From positions 928,151 to 992,150 of the forward strand of contig NZ_JAGIAV010000001.1 of the NCBI RefSeq assembly GCF_017744675.1: 64,000 nucleotides of DNA. The letters are read 5' to 3'. Below, one piece after another: positions 24,471 to 36,424 of this stretch. The position numbers and the translations under genes are program-made. Position 1 is the first letter of the stretch. Each line of letters opens with the position of its first letter. The stretch is from Flavobacterium sp. (GTDB lineage: Bacteria > Bacteroidota > Bacteroidia > Flavobacteriales > Flavobacteriaceae). The notes under the pieces are model-generated. The model was not told where the DNA came from and did no database searches. It saw nothing but the letters and a program-made list of their open reading frames with translations.

Positions 24471-26138
24471 TTAAATCTTCTCTAGTAAAACAATCCCAAA
24501 TTCGCTGTCAATAATCACTTTTCCATCAACAACTTCTGTTTTCTGGTTAGAAAATGCATCACGTAATTTAGTTCCGTTTTCGAAAAGGGAATATACAGAA
24601 AGTTCTTTTCTGCCTTCGGGTAAATCTAGACCGATTAAGACTTTATCAGCATAGGATCCTTTAGAATATATTCTTGAAAATAGATACGGCTGACTACTTA
24701 ATTGTGTATGAACTCCCGCACCAACTGCAGGGTGATTTCTTCTAAACTGACCTAATTTCTGCCAGTGTGAAAGCATGAATTTTGTATCTGGATTGTTTTC
24801 AATATCGTCCCAATTCATGTTTGAACGTAATGTTGCATCGCCTTGAGTTTCTTCAACAACCAAAGAACGATTCGATTCGTCTCCGTAATACACTTGTGAC
24901 ATTCCTGGTGAAAGTAAAAGCTTTGTTCCTGCTTGAAAACCTTTCACACGATTCGCATCAAAAGGCTGGCCGTCGTCGTGTGAAGAAACATAATTCAAAA
25001 CCGAATATCCTTTTAATTCATTATTTAGATGATTGGAATATTTCGAGAATAAAGTTTCGTAATCGCTTTGAGCAGCATTCCATTTAAACTCAAAATTGAT
25101 CAAGCTGTTAAAGCCATTTTGAAAATAATTGACTTTTCGATCTCCAAAATCGTAATCTTGACCGCCGCTGATTCCGTAACCGTAAACTTCGGCAATCGTA
25201 TAAAACGGATTCTGATCTAAAACCTGTAAAGGATGGTGTTTTTTCCAAGTTTCAAAAGCATAATCACATTCTTTTTTGAAATCAGCCCAAACGCCTTCTT
25301 CGGTGTGTTTTACAGTGTCGGCGCGGTAACCGTCAATTCCGAATTCTAGAATATAATCAGTAAGCCATTTTATAATGTAGTATTTAGGGCTTCTTGGATA
25401 ACCTGTTCTTTTAAAGAATTCATCTAACGAAGCGACTTCTTTTTCGTAACGTCCTTCTTTTTTCCATTTTTCAATTAAAAAAGGAGGGAGTTCTACGTTT
25501 TGAGAACTTTCAGTTCTTACATCAGGAAGATTATCAACCAAAGTACACATTGTAGTGTTTTCAAATGATTTGTAATCGCAGACTACGCCCGTTCGTACCC
25601 AATCAGAAGGCCATACTGGATCTTCTGGGGTTACTGGACCTGTATGATTGATTACACCGTCTAAAACTATTCTGATTCCTCGTTCATGTGCTTTTTTTAC
25701 CAAATTGGCTAAATCTTCTTTTGTTCCAAAGTTCGGATCTAAAGCTGTCCAGTCTTTTGCCCAATAGCCATGAAAACCATAACTCAATCCAGTTCCTTCA
25801 TCAACGCCATCATGAATTTGCTCTACAATTGGCGTAAGCCAAATGGCATTGATTCCTAATTTTTCAAAATAACCTTCTTCGATTTTTTTAGTGATTCCGA
25901 TGATATCTCCGCCTTCAAATCCACGAAGTTTTCCAGGAGTTTTGTTTCGGTTGAAATTTAAATCGTTTGATTCGTTGCCGTTGTAAAAACGGTCTGTTAG
26001 TAAAAAATAAACATTTGCTCCTTCCCAAACGAAAGGTGTTTTCGAAGTATTGTCGTTATTCATTGTAACTGATTTTGAGCCAGAACAACCCGTAATTATG
26101 AATACTAAAGATAAAAAAAGGAAAGTGTATTTTTTCAT
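24471..26138 (-). CDS. GH13 alpha-amylase, lipoprotein (SusG-like role)
   Basis: The 555-residue protein has a lipoprotein signal ('LSLVFIITGCSGS', Cys at about 18) and a GH13 barrel with conserved regions I 'DGVINH', II 'GYRADTVKH' (nucleophile Asp), III 'IAEVYG' (acid/base Glu) and IV 'YVSSHDD'. It would cut internal alpha-1,4 bonds of starch or maltodextrin at the cell envelope, as SusG does on the cell surface, though surface location is inferred only from the lipid anchor. It is the last gene of the catabolic run, 111 bp after the second GH13 gene, with a palindrome between. Confidence 0.88.
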   Translation of the reverse strand: MKKYTFLFLSLVFIITGCSGSKSVTMNNDNTSKTPFVWEGANVYFLLTDRFYNGNESNDLNFNRNKTPGKLRGFEGGDIIGITKKIEEGYFEKLGINAIWLTPIVEQIHDGVDEGTGLSYGFHGYWAKDWTALDPNFGTKEDLANLVKKAHERGIRIVLDGVINHTGPVTPEDPVWPSDWVRTGVVCDYKSFENTTMCTLVDNLPDVRTESSQNVELPPFLIEKWKKEGRYEKEVASLDEFFKRTGYPRSPKYYIIKWLTDYILEFGIDGYRADTVKHTEEGVWADFKKECDYAFETWKKHHPLQVLDQNPFYTIAEVYGYGISGGQDYDFGDRKVNYFQNGFNSLINFEFKWNAAQSDYETLFSKYSNHLNNELKGYSVLNYVSSHDDGQPFDANRVKGFQAGTKLLLSPGMSQVYYGDESNRSLVVEETQGDATLRSNMNWDDIENNPDTKFMLSHWQKLGQFRRNHPAVGAGVHTQLSSQPYLFSRIYSKGSYADKVLIGLDLPEGRKELSVYSLFENGTKLRDAFSNQKTEVVDGKVIIDSEFGIVLLEKI

Positions 26139-26167
26139 TATTTAGGAAATTTTTAGGTAAAAAAATA

Positions 26168-26228
26168 GCCACGAATTCACGAATTTTATTCTCAGTGATT
26201 GTCAAAAAATAATTCGTGAATTCGTGGC
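26168..26228. repeat. GCCACGAATTC-type palindrome, perfect 18-bp arms
   Basis: GCCACGAATTCACGAATT (26168-26185) pairs exactly with 26211-26228. It is nearly identical to the element at 24399-24460 and lies between two GH13 genes of the glucan operon. Confidence 0.9.
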
Positions 26229-26249
26229 GGAAAAAAAATAAAAATATTG

Positions 26250-28112
26250 TTATTCCAATTCTAAAACCAAGGCTGATTTTGGTTCCAATGTAATTTCAGA
26301 AGCTAAATCGAATGTTTTTCCTGTGATAACATCTTTTCCTGATTTGAAGTTTTTGATGCTTTCTTTGAAACGATTTGTTTTTACAACTTGCTCTTTTGCA
26401 TTGTTATTGAAAACTACCATAACCGTTTTAGCATCAGTATATCTGAAATATACGTAGGTGTTATTTTCAGGAATATAATGTGTCATTTTTCCGAAATGAA
26501 CTGCTTCATTTGTTTTTCTCCAGCTGAATAATTTTGAACTGAAATCAAAATACGCAGCTTGTTCTGGAGTTCTTCCTTCTTTTGTAAAAGCATTGTTTTT
26601 GTCGCCAGCCCATCCGCCTGGGAAATCTTGACGAATATCGGCATCTCCGCCTTTGCCTTTATCACCGCCCATTCCAATTTCTGAACCGTAATAAATCTGT
26701 GGGATTCCGCGAACTGTAGCCAATAAAGTCATTGCCAGTTTGTATTTTGGCAAATCGTATTTGAAATTATGATTCATACGATCTGTATCGTGGTTTTCGG
26801 CAAAAACCAAAATGTTGTTTGGGTTTGGATATAAAAAATCCATTGCAAAATTGTTGTAGAATTTAATCAATCCGTTGTCCCAGCTTGGTTCATTTTCGTT
26901 GAAAGCAGAAGTAATCTGGCTTTGAAGCGTAAAATCCATTACAGTTGGAAGATTCGAATTGTAGTTTTCAATCGCTCCAATTTTACTGTCTTTTTGCCAA
27001 AAAGCTAAATTTGCCTGATTGTGCATCCAGATTTCACCCACAATATTAAAATTTGGGTATTCGTCTGTAATTGCTTTTGCCCAATTTGCCATTGCCGTTT
27101 TATCCGAATAATTATAAGTGTCTACACGAAAACCATCCAAATTTGCATATTCAATCCACCAAATAGCATTTTGAGTTAAGTATTTAGCAACAAGCGGATT
27201 TCTTAAATTCAAGTCTGGCATTGAAGGCACAAACCAGCCGTCAACACAAACTTCCTGATCGATTTTTGAAGCATGAATGTCTGTAATTACCTCACGTCTA
27301 TGATGTGTTTGTGTGTAGTTCTCAAATTGATTCAGCCATGATTTTGTTGGCAAATCTTTCACCATCCAATGCGTAATTCCCCAGTGATTGGTTACATAAT
27401 CCATAACCAATTTCATGTCTTTTTTGTGCATTTCAGAAGAAAGGCGAACGTAATCTTCATTTGTTCCGTAACGCGGATCAATTCTGTAAACATCAGATTG
27501 TCCGTAAGTGTGGTACGAATGCTGTTTGTCGTTGTCTTCGCAAAGAGGTGTGCTCCAGATGGTTGTTGCACCAAGAGACGAAATATAATCTAGGTTTTTG
27601 ATAATTCCTTCAATATCACCGCCGTGACGTCCGCTTGGATCTTGACGGTTTGCTTTTTCAGTTAAAGAAGCGTCGCTGTCGTTTTTAGTGTTTCCGTTAG
27701 CGAAACGATCCGGCATGATTAAGTAAATTAAATCTGATGCATCGTAGCTTTTTCTTTCGGCAGAATTTGCTCTTCTTTCTTTAAGCGTATATTTTTGTTT
27801 AAAGGCAACTTTATTATTGTTTTTGAAAGAGAAAACCAATTCAGAAGCTTTTACATCTTTTGTATTAATGGTTACAAAAAGGTAGTTTGGATTTTCTGTT
27901 TTTTCGACATTTTTAATTGCAACATTATTCGAAACCGAAGCCTCGTATTGCGAAATGTTTTTTCCGTAGAACATAATCTGAAGTTCTGAATTTTTCATTC
28001 CTGTGTACCAGAAAGGAGGTTCTACTTTTTGGATTTGCGCTTTCGCGGAAGCAGAAAACAACAAAACCAATAGGACTAGTTTATAGATAAGTGATGTTTT
28101 TTGGTTTTTCAT
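26250..28112 (-). CDS. GH13 neopullulanase/cyclomaltodextrinase-like enzyme (SusA-like role)
   Basis: The 620-residue protein has a signal peptide ('LVLLVLLFSASAKAQ') cleaved by signal peptidase I, an N-terminal beta-sandwich domain (about 25-120, as in cyclomaltodextrinases) and a GH13 barrel with 'MDYVTNHWG', 'GFRVDTYNYSD' (nucleophile Asp), 'IVGEIWMHN' (Glu) and 'FAENHDTDR'. It is probably periplasmic and would break imported maltodextrins or cyclodextrins to maltose and glucose, the job of SusA in Bacteroides. A palindromic element lies on each side. Confidence 0.87.
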   Translation of the reverse strand: MKNQKTSLIYKLVLLVLLFSASAKAQIQKVEPPFWYTGMKNSELQIMFYGKNISQYEASVSNNVAIKNVEKTENPNYLFVTINTKDVKASELVFSFKNNNKVAFKQKYTLKERRANSAERKSYDASDLIYLIMPDRFANGNTKNDSDASLTEKANRQDPSGRHGGDIEGIIKNLDYISSLGATTIWSTPLCEDNDKQHSYHTYGQSDVYRIDPRYGTNEDYVRLSSEMHKKDMKLVMDYVTNHWGITHWMVKDLPTKSWLNQFENYTQTHHRREVITDIHASKIDQEVCVDGWFVPSMPDLNLRNPLVAKYLTQNAIWWIEYANLDGFRVDTYNYSDKTAMANWAKAITDEYPNFNIVGEIWMHNQANLAFWQKDSKIGAIENYNSNLPTVMDFTLQSQITSAFNENEPSWDNGLIKFYNNFAMDFLYPNPNNILVFAENHDTDRMNHNFKYDLPKYKLAMTLLATVRGIPQIYYGSEIGMGGDKGKGGDADIRQDFPGGWAGDKNNAFTKEGRTPEQAAYFDFSSKLFSWRKTNEAVHFGKMTHYIPENNTYVYFRYTDAKTVMVVFNNNAKEQVVKTNRFKESIKNFKSGKDVITGKTFDLASEITLEPKSALVLELE

Positions 28113-28129
28113 AGTGAAGTAGAATTTAA

Positions 28130-28206
28130 ACCATATAAGAAATGTAAGAACATTTAAGACAAAAACTGGGGGATTTCTATTTAAATGGACTTACATTTCT
28201 TATATG
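28130..28206. repeat. ACCATATAAG-type palindromic element in the glucan operon
   Basis: CATATAAGAAATGTAAG (28132-28148) pairs exactly with CTTACATTTCTTATATG (28190-28206), a 17-bp perfect stem. It lies between the GH97 and GH13 genes. Confidence 0.85.
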
Positions 28207-28217
28207 ATTAATTTAAA

Positions 28218-32664
<4,447 letters not shown>

Positions 32665-32681
32665 TTCTTTCTTAATTAGAT

Positions 32682-32819
32682 AATTAGAAAATGTGTCAAT
32701 TTGATAATTATTTGACTGTTTTTTCTAATTTGATTTTATCTGTTAATTGATGATTTATACTATTTTATTATTTGATAATTATCTATTTTGTAATTATCAA
32801 ATTGACACATTTTCTAATT
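32682..32819. repeat. Long palindrome with perfect 29-bp arms
   Basis: The arm AATTAGAAAATGTGTCAATT plus TGATAATTA (32682-32710) is the exact complement of 32791-32819; the 80-nt middle holds further half-copies (TTTGATAATTATCT). The right arm supplies the last codon and stop (32814-32816, TAG) of the phosphoglucomutase gene. Related arms occur at 5409-5490 and 2201-2220. Confidence 0.92.
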
Positions 32820-33470
32820 GATTAACTTTTGGATAAAACTTTCCTCGATAAGGGTGAAGTCCTTGAAAATGTAATCAGCTTCATGTAAAATTGTTTCCTC
32901 ACCAATTCCAACACTTACCATTTCTGCAATATTTGCTGCCTGAATTCCAGCAACAGAATCTTCAAATACAATTGAATTTTTTGGATCAATGTTTAATAAT
33001 TGAGCCGCTTTTAAGAAAACTTCAGGATCTGGTTTTGCATTGCTCACGTCGTTTCCGTCAACAATAACATCGAAGTAAGATAGAACTCCTGTTTTTTCTA
33101 GAATTGGTCTTGCATTTTTGCTGGCAGAACCCAGTGCAATTCCTTGATTTTTCTCTTTTAGTAGCTGTAGAATTTTTAAAACTCCTGGAAGAACCTCACT
33201 TTCATCCATGTGTACTAAATAAGATAAATAATCTTCGTTTTTTTGAATCAGCCACTTGTCTTTGTCTTCTTGAGAAGCCTCAACATTGCCTAATCCAAGT
33301 ATAATATCTAACGAACGAACGCGGCTAACACCTTTTAAAAGTTCGTTGTCTTCGTGTGTAAAATTTATATTTAATGACTGAGCAATTTTTTGCCAGGCCA
33401 AAAAGTGGTATTTAGCGGTATCGACGATCACTCCATCAAGATCGAAGATAAATGCTTTTTTGTTATTCAT
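32814..33470 (-). CDS. pgmB: Beta-phosphoglucomutase
   Basis: About 218 residues. The N-terminus 'FIFDLDGVIVDTAKYHFLAW' is the hallmark of beta-phosphoglucomutase: HAD nucleophile Asp, acid/base Asp and cap residues for sugar binding. 'LLKGVSRVRSLDIIL' (substrate loop), 'GSASKNARPIL' and 'VFEDSVAGIQAA' follow. It turns beta-glucose 1-phosphate from maltose phosphorylase into glucose 6-phosphate. The frame is open to an ATG at 33479; that start, or 33470 used here, overlaps the stop of the MFS gene, so the two are coupled. A dispersed palindrome provides its stop codon. Confidence 0.92.
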   Translation of the reverse strand: MNNKKAFIFDLDGVIVDTAKYHFLAWQKIAQSLNINFTHEDNELLKGVSRVRSLDIILGLGNVEASQEDKDKWLIQKNEDYLSYLVHMDESEVLPGVLKILQLLKEKNQGIALGSASKNARPILEKTGVLSYFDVIVDGNDVSNAKPDPEVFLKAAQLLNIDPKNSIVFEDSVAGIQAANIAEMVSVGIGEETILHEADYIFKDFTLIEESFIQKLIN

Positions 33471-34983
33471 GAATTTCAATTTTAGTTTTGTTATTTACTC
33501 TCAGCGTCAGCAATCCGGCAAGTATCATTGATGCTCCTCCAATAATCAGAGCGTAAATAGGTTCACTGTTGAAGAATTGTTTTATTATAAATCCTAATAT
33601 TGTTGCCGCAACAATTTGCGGAATCACTACAAAGAAGTTAAAAACTCCCATATAATAACCCATTTTTGCAGCCGGTAAAGCACCAGAAAGCATGGCATAT
33701 GGCATGGATAAAATACTTGCCCAAGCGATACCGACACCCAACATTGGCAGAATCAGCATTTGTTTGTCACCAATGAAATAAATTGAAATTAAACCAACAC
33801 CTCCAGAGCACAAGGCTAATAAATGTGTTGCTCTAACGCCTACTTTTTTTGCAATAATTGGCAATAAGAACGCTACTGCTGCTGCGATTCCGTTGTAAAC
33901 AGTAAAGAGCACAGAAACCCAGTCTGCGGCATCATTGTAAATTTTTGATGTAGTATCGGTTGTGCCAAAAATATGTTGTGTAACAGCTTGTGTAGTATAA
34001 ATCCACATGGAGAAAAGCGCAAACCAAGAGAAAAACTGAACCCAAGCTAATTTTTGCATTGTTTTTGGCATGTTCAATAAATCAGTCATGATTATGGTAA
34101 AACCATTTTGAACTTTTTTGGTTCGCAATTGAGATGCAATTACGAATAAAACGCCCATGAAAATAAGTCCAACAAATAAAATATATAATTCTTTGGCTAA
34201 ACTATTTTCAAAAATCAAAAATGAAATTATTCCACCAATTGCAGCAAATGCAATTCCTAAAGTCAATTGTTTTTTGGTCGTAACACCTGTTTCGGTTTCA
34301 GGATTTAGAGTGTTGTTTTCTGAATCTTTTTTGCTATTGGCTTCAAAAGCATGAAGTTCCTCGGGAGTATATTCTGATGTTTTAAAAACAGTCCATAGAA
34401 CGGAAAGCAGAAAAACGATTCCGCCAATGTAGAAAGACCATTTTACTGCATCTGGAATAATTCCTTTAGGAGCAACGTTACTTACATCAAAGACATTTGT
34501 GAAAAGATAAGGCAAAACAGAACCAACAACGGCGCCAGTTCCAATAAAGAAACTCTGCATTACAAAACCTAATGCTCGTTGTTCATCGGGCAAGTTATCA
34601 CCCACAAAGGCGCGAAAAGGTTCCATTGAAACATTTATCGAGGCATCCATTATCCATAAAGTTCCTGCCGCAATCCACAATGTTGGAGAGTTTGGCATAA
34701 CAAATAATGCCACCGAAGACAAAATTGCTCCAATTAAAAAATAAGGGCGACGTCTTCCTAAACGTGTCCAAGTGCGATCACTAAAATAACCAATAACAGG
34801 TTGAATTATTAAACCAGATACAGGAGCTGCAATCCATAAAATTGGAATCTCGTCAATTTTAGCACCAAGGGTTTCAAAAATTCTAGAAGTGTTTGCATTT
34901 TGTAGTGCAAAACCGAATTGTATTCCTAAGAACCCGAAACTCATGTTCCAAATTTCCCAGAAACTTAATTTACGCTTTTCCAT
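33463..34983 (-). CDS. MFS transporter for maltose-type sugars
   Basis: The 506-residue protein has about 12 membrane helices and resembles the glycoside or SLC45-like sugar symporters of Bacteroidota ('FWEIWNMSFGFLGIQFGFALQNAN' at the start, 'PVIGYFSDRTWTRLGRRRPYFLIGA' after helix 2). A hydrophilic loop at about 205-240 splits the two halves. Placed with GH65 and pgmB, it should bring maltose from periplasm to cytosol. Two dyads (34983-35024) lie directly upstream of its start codon. Confidence 0.85.
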   Translation of the reverse strand: MEKRKLSFWEIWNMSFGFLGIQFGFALQNANTSRIFETLGAKIDEIPILWIAAPVSGLIIQPVIGYFSDRTWTRLGRRRPYFLIGAILSSVALFVMPNSPTLWIAAGTLWIMDASINVSMEPFRAFVGDNLPDEQRALGFVMQSFFIGTGAVVGSVLPYLFTNVFDVSNVAPKGIIPDAVKWSFYIGGIVFLLSVLWTVFKTSEYTPEELHAFEANSKKDSENNTLNPETETGVTTKKQLTLGIAFAAIGGIISFLIFENSLAKELYILFVGLIFMGVLFVIASQLRTKKVQNGFTIIMTDLLNMPKTMQKLAWVQFFSWFALFSMWIYTTQAVTQHIFGTTDTTSKIYNDAADWVSVLFTVYNGIAAAVAFLLPIIAKKVGVRATHLLALCSGGVGLISIYFIGDKQMLILPMLGVGIAWASILSMPYAMLSGALPAAKMGYYMGVFNFFVVIPQIVAATILGFIIKQFFNSEPIYALIIGGASMILAGLLTLRVNNKTKIEIHE

Positions 34984-35024
34984 ATCGTAATTATGAAAAT
35001 TATACGATAAGCGCTTTGCTTATC
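34983..35024 (-). promoter_or_regulatory. Overlapping dyads just upstream of the sugar transporter start
   Basis: TATCGTA (34983-34989) pairs with TACGATA (35003-35009), and GATAAGC (35006-35012) with GCTTATC (35018-35024) around GCTTT. The first dyad abuts the start codon. Either could be an operator for the LacI-type regulator encoded upstream, or the two could form alternative leader hairpins that share bases 35006-35009. Confidence 0.45.
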
Positions 35025-35100
35025 AAAACTTTGTTCTTTTCGAAGTAAAACTAAAAGCCTTGACGGGCGTAAAAGTATAAATTATTTTTTTATTTAAACT

Positions 35101-35133
35101 AATAAAAAAGCCATAAATATTTTTTATGGCTTT
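35101..35133 (-). terminator. Terminator of the LacI-type regulator gene
   Basis: AAAGCCATAAA (35107-35117) pairs with TTTATGGCTTT (35123-35133); on the minus strand the stem is followed by a T-run (complement of 35101-35109). It separates the regulator from the transporter gene, which then needs its own promoter. Confidence 0.8.
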
Positions 35134-35156
35134 AGAAGGTGTTGATTTTAAGTATT

Positions 35157-36188
35157 TTAGTCAGTAGATTCTCTTTTTATTAAATGAGTTTCTATTACTT
35201 CTGTAGTGTAATTTTCGGTATGTTCTTCATCGTCGTCTTCTTCTGCTTCGAGTCTTTCAATAAGCATTTTGGCTGCTTTATTGCCCATTTTTTCACCGCT
35301 TTGGCTTACAGTTGTAATACTTGGAGTAGAGTATTTGGAGATAATTCCGTCAGTAAATGCAATTACTGCTAAATCTTCAGGAACTTTTAAACCCATTTTA
35401 TTGGCTGTTTTGATAATAGTTACCGCAAAAAGCTCATTTACAGCAAAAACTGCATCAAAAGCTCTATCGTGCAGAAGCTGACTGATCGTGATTTCGCAGG
35501 TATCTACATCTTCAATTTTTATTATTAAATCTTCATTAAAAGGCAATCCATTATCCAATAAAGCTTTTTCGTAACCGTCAGTTCTTAATTTTCCAACGCT
35601 TACATAATCGACTGTAGTTACCAAAGCAATCTTTTTTCGGCCATTGTCAATTAAACTTTGAACAGCTTCATAAGCTGCAGATTTATCATCAATAATAACT
35701 TTATCACATAAAATATCATTGGTAACACGGTCAAACATAACAACGGGCATTCCTTGATTGATAACTTCTGTTATGTGATGAAAGTCTCCTTTATACTGGG
35801 TTTCTTTAGAAAGCGACATGATAAAACCATCTATACTTCCGTTGGCCAACATTTCCATATTTAGAACTTCCTTGTCAAAAGAATCGTCTGACACACAGAT
35901 TACTACGCTATATCCATACTCGTTTGCTACTTGCTCTATTCCGTTGATAACAGTCGAAAAAAAGTAGTGTACGATTTCTGGAATAATAATCCCGATACTC
36001 TTCGTTTTTCGGTTTTTTAAACTAAGGGCAATGTTGTTGGGTTTATAGTTGTAAAACTTCGCAAAAGCCTGCACTTTTAGTCGTGTTTCTTCACCAATTT
36101 CTAGACTGTTTCTAAGTGATTTTGAGACAGTTGAGATGGATACGTCAAGTTCCTTTGCAATCTGTTTTAGGGTTATTTTGCGTTTCAT
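35157..36188 (-). CDS. LacI family transcriptional regulator of the glucan locus
   Basis: The 343-residue protein has an N-terminal LacI helix-turn-helix and hinge ('ITLKQIAKELDVSISTVSKS', about residues 4-23; 'KPNNIALSLKNRKTKSIGII') and a periplasmic-binding-protein-like sensor domain ('VVMFDRVTNDI', 'VPEDLAVIAFTDG'). Its tail is acidic ('RLEAEEDDDEEHTENY'). It stands between the transporter/enzyme genes and the divergent susC-type operon and so should control both, sensing maltose or a derivative; Bacteroides uses SusR here instead. Candidate promoter: TAAAGGTA/CAA on the plus strand at 36219-36249. Confidence 0.9.
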   Translation of the reverse strand: MKRKITLKQIAKELDVSISTVSKSLRNSLEIGEETRLKVQAFAKFYNYKPNNIALSLKNRKTKSIGIIIPEIVHYFFSTVINGIEQVANEYGYSVVICVSDDSFDKEVLNMEMLANGSIDGFIMSLSKETQYKGDFHHITEVINQGMPVVMFDRVTNDILCDKVIIDDKSAAYEAVQSLIDNGRKKIALVTTVDYVSVGKLRTDGYEKALLDNGLPFNEDLIIKIEDVDTCEITISQLLHDRAFDAVFAVNELFAVTIIKTANKMGLKVPEDLAVIAFTDGIISKYSTPSITTVSQSGEKMGNKAAKMLIERLEAEEDDDEEHTENYTTEVIETHLIKRESTD

Positions 36189-36218
36189 ATGGTAATCTAA
36201 AAAAAATCTAATTAGTAA

Positions 36219-36249
36219 TAAAGGTATCTGAATTTTTTATAATTGACAA
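36219..36249 (-). promoter_or_regulatory. Candidate promoter of the LacI-type regulator gene
   Basis: Read on the minus strand: TTG (36247-36249), a 20-bp gap, then TACCTTTA (36219-36226), one mismatch from TAnnTTTG. The leader is about 30 nt. Confidence 0.5.
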
Positions 36250-36329
36250 TTTTAACGCTAAAAGATTACAAAATATAGAAAGTTTTCAACACTACCACGT
36301 TTTCGTAAAGCAATAAAAATTGTCTCTGG

Positions 36330-36358
36330 TTGAGCATGTTAATAAATTCATAATTTTG
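36330..36358 (+). promoter_or_regulatory. Promoter of the susC-type operon
   Basis: TTG at 36330-36332, an 18-bp gap and a perfect TAATTTTG at 36351-36358. A leader of about 60 nt precedes the ATG at 36425. The 236-bp divergent gap (36189-36424) holds this and the regulator promoter and nothing else I can name. Confidence 0.65.
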
Positions 36359-36424
36359 AAATTCGAAGTAAAATTAAAAACTTAACTAACATTCAAAAAC
36401 TCAAAACTAATTTAAACAAAAAGT

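Noticed and set aside
27369..27989. Plus-strand open frames inside the GH13 gene
   Set aside because: They are shadows of a long, well-conserved coding region on the other strand.
23667..28112. GDPD as part of the glucan operon
   Set aside because: Same strand, but a strong palindrome lies between and the activity does not fit glucan use.
36291..36306. ACG-N4-CGT dyad as operator of the LacI-type regulator in front of the susC-type gene
   Set aside because: Only three paired bases per arm, which is expected by chance; no second copy in the gap.
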